A stretch of DNA of 64,000 bases, taken from NCBI GenBank assembly GCA_033239525.1, contig BSYO01000013.1, forward strand, positions 2,752,501 to 2,816,500. Direction: 5' to 3'. A program made the translations under genes and the position numbers. The notes under the pieces are model-generated. The model ran no database searches, was not told the origin of the DNA, and saw nothing but the letters and a program-made list of their open reading frames with translations. This stretch comes from Nepenthes gracilis (Eukaryota; Streptophyta; Magnoliopsida; Caryophyllales; Nepenthaceae). Shown in pieces: positions 49,101 through 60,351 of the stretch (positions are counted from its first letter, which is position 1; the number at the start of each line of letters is the position of its first letter).

Positions 49101-49945
49101 GTTGATAGAAAATTACCTAAAAAATAATAATTCAATTATGAGTAAGGATAAACATTCTATATTAGATCATCAAAAGTCTAAAAGCTAGCACTAGAATCTT
49201 TGGAAGGATTTTTAGAGAAAAAAAATTATAAATTATATATTATGTTATTCTTAAATTACTTTAAATAAATTTTAAATTAGGCAGTCAAAAAAGCTCAAAA
49301 TATAATAATAATATAATCTTACATTATAGGAGTATATATTTTTTATCATAATAGTTATGTAATTTTAAATTATTTTTTATATTAATTTAATTTTTTTAGA
49401 TTTATTTTTATATATATATTTTTTACGTTTAATCATAATTAATTTATATTTTTTAACAGTATTTTTTCTGACCTATGTTTTAAACGCATAATTCACATTA
49501 AGAATCATTCCCCCAACTTGCATATTTTTCATAGTGTTTTTCAATCCAAACCAAATATGACTCTCATATCGCCGCTTAATTACCCTACTTTGAATTAATC
49601 ATTTTATGTTGTATTAATTTTGTTAATTAATATATGTTTTGTTTTGGTGGGCGGTAATTAATATTACCGTGCTTTCATGCAGATACACCGTCAAGTACTC
49701 AAACGTCAATTATCGTTTGACGTATGCAACAGTTAAGGTAATTCGAATAACTTAATTATCCTGATTAATTAATCGATTGATTAAGTGACTCTGCTTTATT
49801 TAAATGGAAAAATAATTAATTAAGCCACCGGTAATTAATATTTAATATGTGTCACGTGCAGGGAGCAGGTCACACAGCTCCAGAGTATAAGCCCGTGGAG
49901 GCTCTTGCCATGGTCTACAGTTTTTTCTCTCTTTTCCCCCTTTGA
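35862..49945 (+). CDS. SCPL: Serine carboxypeptidase-like acyltransferase-type protein, gene B
   Basis: Close duplicate of gene A. Exons: 35862-35980, 36142-36287, 37324-37394, 37532-37654, 37885-37987, 38181-38218, 38484-38585, 38817-38903, 39022-39180, 39398-39469, 39608-39726, 48718-48831, 49683-49737, 49862-49945 (1392 nt, 463 aa). All exon lengths equal those of gene A, all introns are GT-AG, and there are no stops. The Ser (AGDSYSG), Asp ([12 protein letters not shown]) and His ([10 protein letters not shown]) are all present. Fifteen residues differ from gene A, all in exons 5-14, including V-to-A and V-to-I beside the catalytic Asp. Intron 11 has grown to about 9 kb by a nested gypsy insertion, which may reduce correct splicing. 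An in-frame ATG at 35796, absent from gene A, could add 22 residues before the signal peptide. Confidence 0.9.
36513..37046 (+). repeat. LTR-like relic in intron 2 of gene B
   Basis: Counterpart of 13314-13844 in gene A and loosely similar to 62190-62845. It holds no supported gene. Confidence 0.55.
40961..41413 (-). repeat. 3' LTR of the gypsy element
   Basis: 453 bases. On the minus strand it starts TGTTACGGGCC and ends GCCCGCATCA. A purine-rich GAGGGTGGAAA precedes it and serves as a polypurine tract. The C-terminal frame of the polyprotein reads on into this LTR. Confidence 0.92.
44816..45262 (-). repeat. 5' LTR of the gypsy element
   Basis: 447 bases, alignable to 40961-41413 throughout with scattered substitutions and small indels. 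The two copies are no longer identical, so the insertion is not very recent. Confidence 0.92.
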
Positions 49946-50812
49946 GGTTTTTAATTAATCGGCTGCGATTACATCGTTAATGATCTTTCCTTAATTAAGA
50001 GTTAATCATTGGTAATGACATTAATATTTCCTTTAACTGCTGACATTTAATTTCTAAAGATTTATATTTAATAGTGATTTAAGTTTTGCCTCATCCTACC
50101 AGTTGTTAGCATTGGTGGGTGGTTGGAACACAAAATAGCGATACTATATTTTATTAAGAAAACTATGACTTTAATTTTTTATTTTTTAAAATTATGGTAT
50201 TAAAAATTAAAATTATTTTTCATAATTTAACTATTTTAAAAATAATATGACTCATATTTTTATATAAATAATATTTTAATTATATCTTTTATATTTAACG
50301 ATATTTTTAATTATTAAATAGATAAAAAAAATTTGAATATTTAAAATACTTATTATAAAATTAAGGAGTCGAGTCTCGGTCATCATTAAACTGAAAAAAA
50401 ATATTATTTAAGGATAAGATTTTTAATAAATAAAATAAAATTAGATATTGTATTATTTATATTAAAAAATAAACTATTTTAATTAAAGATAAAATGTATG
50501 TACCCTGTGAAAGGTACTTCAGGTGGCGGTCGACGGTGGTAGCTACAAACAATTAACTAAAAATTATAATATTATTTATATTTTACTAATTTTTTATAAT
50601 GATGACATGTTTAAAAATCCTTTTAGGTGATGTACTATTTTATATTTTTTATAATAATAAATTTATATTCCAAAAAAGATAAAATTTAATATTATATTAT
50701 TTAAAAACATTTTAAAAGTATATAAATAATATTTACAATTTAAATTCTTTTTTTACCGGGCGATTACGTGCCACTGAGTTGAAGGACAGGTGTCCGGAGC
50801 AGGGGCGCAGCA
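49946..50812 (+). other. 3' flank of SCPL gene B
   Basis: Counterpart of 19288-20152. AT-rich, with no gene seen. At 50813-50853 there are 41 bases (around CTACTGAATTCCC) that have no counterpart in unit A, exactly where the MULE sits there. Confidence 0.6.
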
Positions 50813-51507
50813 TCTACTGAATTCCCAAACTACTACATCGTACGGCCATCTTGTCTTCCTTTTGGAAAATCTTCCTTGTGATATCGACCCACCTGCTTAA
50901 TTAATTGAAGAAGGCAACCGATGAAAAAAACATATAAAATATTATTTTGTAAAAGTAAATTTGTGTGTTTAAAATCATCGACAAAAATTTTTAATTTTAA
51001 TTCATCAAAATTAATTTCCCGTGACCGTAACAATCCGTCCATAATCGAAAGAACTGAGGTTGTGATATTATTTATAGTGGTAGCCTGATAAAGGAAAATT
51101 ATATTATATTATTATAAAATAATATTTTTACGGTATTATGTGCTTTTTTTAATATTCGAATTTATTTATTAATTAAATATTAAATTTAATATGTATTTTA
51201 AAATATTTTCACTCTACAAATTACGTGACTTATGCCCGACAAATTACGACCGATGATATAAATGTCTTAAATGTCAAATTAATTTCCATTACTGTCTGTC
51301 TCCTCGCGTTTGCGTTAGCCAGCCAGTTTCAGAATTATCATAATTAAAAATAACGAAATTACACAAAAATACACCCATCTCGCCTATATTTACACTGTTA
51401 CCATCTCAAAATTATATGCCGTTAAGGTACCATTACAGTTTTAATCACTAAATTAATTATCCAACGACCCTGTGCTCGTATCTTCACTGTGCGTACCAAA
51501 CCCCGCC

Positions 51508-51816
51508 ATGACAAATCAGTTGTCGCGGCGAAGAAGAGAAGAAATTTTCAATTATCCACCGCCGCCGCCGCCGCCGCCGCCGCCGCTAATACGACCGAAC
51601 GAAACCCACAAACGTCAGCAAAACCGTGCAAAGAAAGAGAACTTGATGAAAATATCAGGAGGATCTTTGATTAGTAGGAGGGAGGAAAACTTAACCGATT
51701 TTGCTCAAAATTTGTTTCCGGATTGTGGGGAGCGCAGGAAGCCGAAAGGTTCCTGGAAGGAAGATCTTCCCTGTTTCGTGTTGATCAAATTTTATAAACT
51801 TTTTACTAGTTTTTAA
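51508..51816 (+). CDS. Hypothetical 102-aa Pro-run open frame, copy B
   Basis: Second copy of the frame at 31006-31314, with the same (CCG)n Pro run (about 51558-51586) and one visible residue change near the end (LLTSF to LFTSF). Function is unknown and it may not be a real gene. It lies tail-to-tail with SOFL, about 170 bases from the SOFL stop. Confidence 0.25.
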   Translation: MTNQLSRRRREEIFNYPPPPPPPPPPLIRPNETHKRQQNRAKKENLMKISGGSLISRREENLTDFAQNLFPDCGERRKPKGSWKEDLPCFVLIKFYKLFTSF

Positions 51817-51988
51817 AATCGGGAAAAATTTTTGATGTGTCGATCAAGAAATAGGTCAGGATTACCTGAAAATGAGTTGCAGAGAAACCTAGCGAGCTAT
51901 CTATCGAGCTCTCCGTCGACGGATGCTTCTCTTTAGCCAGACAATTGCTCTGCCATTGTTTCGTCAAGCATAGACTCCATTAAAGAAT

Positions 51989-52432
51989 TCAACAAAGAAA
52001 GTGGTATTTGAAAGTGCTCTGTTTCAGTGATTTCTCACTTACCTTGAAGGTGAACAGAGGAGAGCTAGCGGTGTCGTCGAGAAGGAAAGACTCTTTCTGC
52101 TTTATATGGAATCTGAGCTCAGGCCTTTTTCTGCAGCTAGTTTTATCGAATGTGGCAGCCACGGGAGGATCATTCAAGGGGTTCCCATCATCATCGCCAT
52201 CGCAACAATAATTGACGCCTTCTTCGTGAAAATGCGGAGGACCAGAGGAAGCGTCAGAGATCATAGACTGGTCATCTCCATTTTCTTCTTCTTCGTCTTG
52301 CATATTACTGGCTTTAATGTTTCTGGTCTCGGATACAAATTTCGCGTCTCTGTTCGAACAAACAGAGTGCTCGAAATAAACAGTCCAACCCGACTCACAC
52401 CCACTAGTCAGCTCTGAATCGAACGAATTCAT
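51989..52432 (-). CDS. SOFL: SOB FIVE-LIKE (SOFL) family protein
   Basis: SOFL proteins are small plant-specific proteins linked to cytokinin levels and plant growth. The minus-strand frame starts at 52432 (MNSFDSELTS) and has both family boxes: SGCESGWTVYFEHS (residues about 10-23) and DDQSMISDASSGPPHF (about 53-68). A conserved-looking LLDDTASSPLFTF follows near residue 120. As an uninterrupted frame it is 147 aa and ends KYHFLC. However, a strong donor, AAG/GTAAGTGAG, occurs just after TFK (about 52040). If it is used, a 68-base intron ending AATGGAG would join to a short last exon reading SMLDETMAEQLSG, which ends at about 51930. The last residues are therefore uncertain. The gene straddles the end of duplication unit B; only this copy has its 5' half and promoter. 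Confidence 0.85.
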   Translation of the reverse strand: MNSFDSELTSGCESGWTVYFEHSVCSNRDAKFVSETRNIKASNMQDEEEENGDDQSMISDASSGPPHFHEEGVNYCCDGDDDGNPLNDPPVAATFDKTSCRKRPELRFHIKQKESFLLDDTASSPLFTFKVSEKSLKQSTFKYHFLC

Positions 52433-52557
52433 TCCTACTTTGAATAACGGAAATCTCTGATGGGTTCGTTCTTACAGAAATCAAAGAGCTAAAGAGTTGA
52501 ACAGAGTGAGGCGAGTTTTAAGTCTCTCTCTGCAGGCGAGGAGGAGGAAGAAGAGCG

Positions 52558-52570
52558 GGATATATACGGA
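52558..52570 (-). promoter_or_regulatory. Likely TATA box of SOFL
   Basis: CCGTATATATCCC on the minus strand, about 125 bases upstream of the SOFL start codon. This implies a transcription start near 52530 and a 5' UTR of about 100 bases. Position and sequence suit a plant TATA box; no experiment is implied. Confidence 0.5.
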
Positions 52571-54416
52571 AAAATTGAAAAGAATCAAGGGATCAAATCT
52601 TGAAAGAGTTTCCCATTCGAACGAATCAATAAATTCGAGTTGGGTTGGTCTGCAATCTCAGTAAAAAGGAGGGACAAACATTGAAGGAGAAAGAGAGACG
52701 AGAAGAAGGCACGATGCGTTCACGTGGTAAGACAGCGAGGCACTGAAGCGGCTCTGAGCAAAAACGGGTCTGCATTGAGTGGTATTTATAAAATCGTTGA
52801 ATCAATAATTCAAATCATGGTTCTGAAAATTCAACCAAAAACTCGAAAAATTAGACAATTCATTTCGATTCTGAATCAAAATATAAGTATGTTATATTTT
52901 TATAATTTAAGATGAAATATTATAATATTTAAAAATAGATTAAATGGTTAATTGTTTGATCGGTTTTATCAATTTGGCCACGATTTTAATTTTTATCGAA
53001 CCAATTTAAAATATTTTAATCAAAAAAATAACAATTTAATTATCTGAACTATAGACTCTCCTAGTACACATTCGTCTTTTTATTTTGTGTGTGGACGCCT
53101 ACCTCATGATTATTTACCTGCTTATATGCTGTAGCAACCTATTTTTCTTAAATAATAAAAAAATAAATAATAAATATTTGAATAGATTATTAAAATATTA
53201 AAAAATATATTTTTTAAATTTTTTGTTACTGACTTTTAACGATTAAAATATAGCAAACTTTAATTAGCAAGACATCTATAACAATTTCTCCCTTCCATGT
53301 AGCATGATCTTTATCATCCTTCCTTATATTTTTAAAAGCAAAAATCTATATTGACAAATTTAACGGTTAAAATTATAATATTATATTAATATTAATAAGT
53401 ATGACAAAAATTGGGCCGGCCTAAATTTAGTGCACAAATATATAATAAACCCAAATGACGACGGCTCAATGGAAGACGCCTTTGAACCTACAAAGCACAT
53501 GATATAACAGGTGAATCAAAAGACACAATACGAATTATCACATATTAAATGATTATAATTGAACACATAATGAACTATTTCAAACATCAGTTATATTAAT
53601 TCTAACAATTAAAAGTTAGGCGATCCATCTATTAAATAATGACGGTCGTTACACGAGCAAATAACACCCATCACTATCGAAAAGACACCATGCCTACGCT
53701 TTGATTCAGATGTTTGCCAACTAAATGACGTTTCTCACTATAAATAAAATATTTTTCCCAAAGAACAAAAAGAAAACATAGAAAAAGAACGAAGTTAAAT
53801 ACTCCACAAGACAAGTGCACAACTAAAGTCGCTCAATCAGTCAAGTGTAAAATATTAAAGCCACTCTCCCTAACAAGTGCACAAATGAAATATTGCCCTT
53901 CAAATTAATACTCTTATTATAATACGTAGAATCCAAATTTTAAGTTATGAAAATCGAAACCATTTATATTTAAACATCCAAGTACGATAAGGCGGTTTCC
54001 TAATTTATACATTAATTTAAATTTTTGAGACGTATCAGATATATATAAAATATATTTTATAATTTTATTTATTTAATTATGATAATAATTTGTGACATAA
54101 GCGTACAATTATATAATTTGAAATATTTTTCATTTTGTACAAACTTATTGCAGTATAATTAATATTAATATTTATTTTATTTAGTGAAAAGATGAATAAT
54201 TAAATAAATATTGATATTTATTTTATTTAATTATTTTATTTTAAATATTATACTATGTAAAATATTTTTTAAAATTTATTATATTTTTGTGCATATGATG
54301 ATATGTACGTGATGCAAAAAAACTGAAGCTTCTTTTTTTTGTAAATTTTTTTTGAAAATTTTAATCTATGCTTTATTTTGAAAATTATTTTTTAAAAATA
54401 GCAAACATTATCACCC

Positions 54417-54447
<31 letters not shown>

Positions 54448-56955
54448 TGAGAGAGTACGGAAAGAACGGAGACTGTTGCTGGACAGAGTTATCGGGGAGT
54501 GTTTTAATTAACCTTGCAGAATAAAATAACAAATTATTTAAATATAAACTTTGACGAATGCACGTGCCTTAACTATTTATAACCTTCAGATTTTATGATC
54601 TCCACATGTCTTCTCACCAACCCCCAACCCTTATCCTTTCTCACTCTCCCCTCCTACAATATTTGGGATTCCCAATTTTTTAATAAAAAGTTAATTTAAT
54701 TCATTTTAATTAAAATTATTCAATCAATACTTAAACAATAAGATCTTCCTTTCTAAAAAAAATTAATATATTTTTTTAAAAATACTATAATTATTTAATT
54801 AAGATCAAATAATTATAATTAAAAAAATTAATTTAATTTTTTTTCAGATGAATGGACTCTCCAAATATCTCTCCTGCTCGTACACATGAAAAATGTATAA
54901 TATATTAAAAATATCTAATATTATCAATATATATATATATCAAATAGTTATATTTTTATACTATATAGTTGTATATGGCATGATATTATCATATACTTGT
55001 ATTTTATAATACAATTATATAATGTTTATTAAAATATTAATATTGTAGTGAGTAGTGGCACAAGATTATAATGAAAGAATAGAGCCTACCAGCCATTCAT
55101 TATACATCAAAGAAAACAACATCAAATCAAATCAATAGGTATTGAGTTCTTTTCTTTGATATATTTTTTTTAAAACGGTTGTATTTTTTGATTGTGTATG
55201 CTTAGTTGTTGTTTAAATAATTTAAAATATAATAATAAATTGAATTAAAAAGACATCTCCTGAAATATTGATCAAGACTTTTTGTATAAGTTATTTTTTT
55301 ATTTTTAAAAACCAATTTTAATTTATAATGTTTGAAAGACTTTTTCTTTTTTTGAAAAACAAAAGGCATTTTAATAAATAAATAAATAAAGTAAGAGGCT
55401 GATGAAATTGAGACACCCATGATAATTATAGAGATATAGTTACTATATCTTTTAATAAGGTTAATATATCTGAATTGTGATGTTTTATATTTTTTTATAG
55501 AGATATAGTTATTATATCTTTTAATTTTAGATATTAATTTAAAAATAAATGGCTATGAAATAATTATAAAATATACTAATTTTAAAATAATTAAATTACA
55601 ATAATCTATTTCAAAATAAATAATTATAATTTAAAGATGTAGCCTCCTGAATCCAATATACTCACCATTCCTCCACTTTTCTTCATAATGAAGGATGATG
55701 AGAAGGGATTTGAGCAAGTTATCGAAAGACAACGAAAGAGTATAGAGGTAATCCTAATAAATTGAGAAAAGCGAGTGAATTGGGCTTGAAAGTTTGCAAA
55801 TCTTTCAAAATATATGGTGAATTTGGTAATTTTTGATGGGTGATTCAGTATATAATAAGATAAATAAATGTACATAATCTTTTACTTAAATTATAACCGA
55901 TTTACTTTTCCCGTTTGAATCTACACGTGAAAACATTAATAGTTGGGAGGATTTTGTCAAAAGCCAACCAATCATATTGAATTACAAGTGAAGACAAAAG
56001 CATCATAAAGTCTCCCATGAATTATAGAGTTAACCAAATCCTCCTGGGCATATGCACCCCTTCATTAATAAACAAATGTATATGATATTAGGATATTATG
56101 AAAACATATGTTTCATAATAATTGAATAAAGAAGTAATATGCCACATATAACTTTGAATGACTATTTTTCTCCCAAATGCAAATTACTTTTTAAGAATAA
56201 TGTCACATGAGCCTAAGGACTTTTGGGGCTGGAGTCATGATCATACCTCAAAACTTGGTATAATGATTGTGAACAGGACCATGGCATGTGATTAGGAGAA
56301 TTCATTGAAAAATTGAAGGAATGGGAACCCACAAAGAAAGGAACATCCTAAATATGAACTTGGCTCTAAAGATGTTGAGATAATACCTAATAATGAAACG
56401 TTACAAGTCCAAATTTTAGACCTAAATGACTAAGAAACATGGCACAAGCATTGCTCGGTTGAGCAAAACTAAGATTGTCTATTGGGTCTTTTATTTGAGA
56501 CTGTTATGACTTATCCGAATCAATTTGCGATAGAATTCCTTTTAACCTTTGTTAGTAAGCAAATAGTTTGTATTATATTTTTAGTGACAATAAGTTTGTC
56601 TTTTTATTCTCATTTGTTGATTAAAAATCTCAAAATATCTAACTCAATATAAAAACCCATTAGAAAATAATGCCTTCTCTACAAACGGTTATTAAAAATT
56701 AGAGAGATTTCAAATTTGAAACATATAGGCAGGAAGTATATGAAAAAAAATAATTCGAAATAATGTAGGTCTGGTCATGAAGAACATCAATGTGATTCTA
56801 CTTCGAATTCAATCAATAGAGCTGATTTAATGAAACTCTTACTAACTTGAACTCGAATCAATTAAATTAATTTAAATAATTAATTATAATTTTTAAAATT
56901 TAAAATCTCAAATACTTTTTAAAATTTAAAATCTCAAATAATTTTAAATAAATAA
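52571..56955. other. Intergenic AT-rich region
   Basis: Contains the distal SOFL promoter and about 4 kb of AT-rich DNA. A (ATT)n microsatellite lies at about 54420-54447. Short frames (for example 55202-55420 and 55624-55875 minus) have no recognisable features. No gene can be supported. Confidence 0.5.
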
Positions 56956-59900
56956 TGTTAAGTCCCAAAATTCAGACATAATAAACCAAAATATACAATT
57001 CAACGAAATTAAATCCATATAGGACTTCATCGAACAATTGTCCGGACCAAATAAATATAACCTACTCTACAATTATCGTAAAGGAGGTAACAAATCGATC
57101 AAAGTTATAATTAGACATAATATGATTTAACATCTGAACTACTCATGAAACATAACCATTGGCATATACCTGATCAATTCCATAATTAAATCACATCAAA
57201 TACCAATTTAAGTCATATAAAAACCTAAACTCATTGAAAAAGCACGTTTCGGTGCTACCGTGTTTCACTTCAGATAAGTATAAATAAGCAATAAAATAAA
57301 TTAATTAAATTAAATATCCGATACACGTAAGGGATATTTAACTCTAGATGTAAACGGAATTAATAAGTATGCATAACATATATATAATAATGAACAACAA
57401 TAATAAAGACCCGATTTTTGGTGACGAAATAAAACTCGATACCCACTGTCGACGAAAAAACACTCCGGCTTCAACGGCCGTGAAGCAATGCACTATGAAA
57501 ATCAACTTACACAAGGTGGTAAATGACGCTAACCTAGCCGACTTTACTCCCGACACGTGATCCCTACCAAGGAACTCTTGATTCGCCACAAGAACGGAAC
57601 CTGACACCTTCCGCCTTCAAGCCACTCTTCCTCTCGCCAGCTTGAATCGCTAATCACGAACGAGTCTCCTTCTTCAACGCACCAACGCCTCCAACGAAGG
57701 TAGAAGGATGAAAGCTTTAATGGTGAAAGAAATAGAAAAAGTAATGGAAAACCTTTAGAACATGGAGCTTAAAGTCAGAGCTTTTGATTTTCTCAAAAAG
57801 GAACAATCACAATGGAGCACAAGAGCCTTTCTCCTCAAAGGAGGCACGAAAATATTCAGCTTTGAATCCTTAGGGTTTGAAAAAACATAAGCCAATATTT
57901 ATAGAGGAGCCAAAAACGCGTTTCAAAAATCCTGTTGTCGCTGGCTCGAGCGGCCGTAGGGGTTTCGTGGGAAACCTCGCGTCCGCCAAGCCGGATCGAG
58001 CACGCAGCCGAGCGCCCCCATTCGGGATTTCGCTCGAGCGGCTGAGCATGCATCAAGCGGCCCCCATTCTGGTTTTTAGGCTCGAGCCGCCGCCAGCACG
58101 CATCAAGCGCCCCCATTCGGATTATGTGCTCGAGCGGCAAGCGGCACCAAAGAAGCGGGCGGTCCTCGACGGTGCTCGAGCGTGGAGGGCGGACCAATGA
58201 ATTTTAATGAATTTTAAACCGACCACCCACAACCCGACATCAATAAAATAATACATATGGTCACGGAATATGTCAATATGATAAATGTCTCTAACACTCA
58301 TCAAATCGGATAAATGACCGACACATTACATCCATATTTTACAACGCATCCGAATCATCTACTCTAAAAGAGTAAAATAAAAAACGTAAGTCAAGCGCTC
58401 AACAAGTATCATATTTAAATAAAAAAAGTTTAATAAATCAGAGTGAATGATCTAATTGATGAAAATCCAACCGAATAACAGAATAAATCTAAATCGTCGA
58501 TAAAATAAATTCAATAGAAATTTAAGATCCAAAATCCAAAATTCAAAATTCAATGATAGTTTCGTACTTAAAGCAAATATTCAAATCCAAAACAAATGTC
58601 AAAATTTTAAAAATAGTTCTCATCGGGACGCATATATATATATATATGTATGTATATAAATAAAATATAGGTAATCCAGGCTAATTTCAAAATCGATGTC
58701 TAATTCAAGTTCAATCCGAGTCTAAGTCCAAGTCCAATAAAACAGGATCAACTTGTGATTTTGGATAGAATCCGATAGTCGGATAATCTAATAACGTGCG
58801 TAAAAGTTAAAACAGTGTTGCGACAGATATTGCAAAGGTCCGAATAAAAATATATAATCAAAATCGTTGTACGAGACGTACCAAAGCTCAATTGAAGGTA
58901 AAATCGATAAATCTCAAATCCAAGTCCAAATTAAAATCCAACATAAATCAATACAAAAATACAAATTATGTACTAAATTTGAGTTCTAATTATTTAAAAA
59001 CTAGTTTAAGGAAGAGTTACATATAATCCCGATAACCTTAGGCTAAATTAAATATAAATTAGGCCAGCATATATAGTCATCTATGTACTCTGTACTCATT
59101 GATAATGTTACTTATTATTATTTGAGACCCGCGGGTTTAGTTGTAATTCTCAAATTTGTCAGATATATTAGAACGTTTGAATATATTATAAGGTTAAGTC
59201 AAATTATTCAAATAATAAGAGTCACTATTTCAAACCTTTCCTAGCGGCGAAAATAAATTTCTAAATAACAATATCTCATCGTCGGGAGTCGGTCAAAGTA
59301 TCCAATTTTTAAATCTAAATATAGTGACCACAATCCGACACATGCATATAGTTACACGGCATATGCAAAATTTTATATTCATTTTCATACAAATATACTA
59401 ATATAAAAATATACAGTATTTTATAAATTATTCAGACTTTTAAAAAAATATTAAACCCTTCAAAATTTATAAAATTCAATTCAAAAATTTCTAAATTATC
59501 CAATGAACTATACATCCATATCTAAAATAAATACATCAAGTGTATAAAAATATATGCATGTTAGTAAAAATTTTAAATAATATCTAAAATAATTCAGATG
59601 CTAAATCAGACTAAAAAGGAGTTTTACAGATACTTACATTGACATTTTTACAAATCTGAAGAAATGATGTCCGAAAACACTCAAATTGGGGCCTCTCTCT
59701 CCTGCTGCGCACTGTCCACAGCTCCCCTTTCTCTCCTCTGCGTGCAGCCTCCCCCGTTGTTGTCGCTACCGCCGTTGCCTTGCCACCTCGAACAGTCGTC
59801 GTTGACTTTTTCGGTGACCACCGTTGCCGCTGCTTCCTTTCCCGGCAAGCCTTCTCTCTCCTTGTCACGCCCCTTCTCTCGCACAACACCTCTTTCCCAT

Positions 59901-60351
59901 GCGTGGCTCACTCCTACGCCGTTGTTGCTCACCCATGGTCGACGCAGGTCACTGGCGCTACCACTTAACTACGCCGCTGCGGCCGCCGCCTTCTTCTCCC
60001 TTTTCCTTCTTTCCTCTTTTCCTCCTCCTCCGTCCAAAACCCTCGCTCCTTCTCCCTTCTCTGTTTCTCTCTCCCCCCGATCTGATCTTCTTCTTCTTTT
60101 TTTCATTTTCTTTTCCTTTTGTAAATATATTATTATTTTAATATATTATTATTATAATATATTATTTTAAATTCTTTTAAAAAAATTCAAGCCAATATTC
60201 GAATGATTGTATGGGCGCACTTCGGGTGTCAACTAGACTGATCCAAATATCTTTTAAATTTTATAATATTTAATTAATTTTTACCACACCTAAATTATTT
60301 AAAATCACAATTAATATTAAAGTGATCCAAATAAAAAATCAGGATATTACA
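56956..60351 (-). mobile_element. Long solo LTR (about 3.4 kb), gypsy-like
   Basis: On the minus strand it opens TGTAATATCC (60351 inward) and closes GGGACTTAACA (56956), giving TG and CA ends. A TATA box (CTATAAATA, about 57896-57904) is followed by AAACCCTAAGG, as expected of an LTR promoter. GC-rich repeated GCTCGAGCGGC motifs occupy about 57940-58150, and a CT-rich tract lies at 59690-60100. Neither side shows a primer-binding site, polypurine tract or coding region, so it is probably solo. A clean 5-bp target duplication is not seen: AATAA precedes the left end but is offset by 5 bases at the right. The long open frames in it (59664-60170, 57877-58200) are compositional. Confidence 0.55.

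Larger units (their letters stand above)
31721..52222 (+). repeat. Tandem segmental duplication, unit B
   Basis: The second copy of the block starts at ACAGTGAGCGGCC (31721), directly after the truncated SOFL. It contains SCPL gene B and ends inside the intact SOFL at 52222. Unique insertions are a solo LTR at 33383-34425 and a gypsy element at 40961-45262. The block keeps a copia relic in intron 11 that is internally deleted in unit A. Confidence 0.92.

Noticed and set aside
57856..58200. Pair of overlapping frames of about 110 aa on opposite strands
   Set aside because: GC-rich motif repeats in the LTR-like block; no homology or splice structure recognised.
59664..60170. 168-aa plus-strand frame rich in Leu, Ser and Pro
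   Set aside because: Arises from a CT-rich tract within the long LTR; overlapping frames on both strands are equally long, a sign of composition rather than coding.
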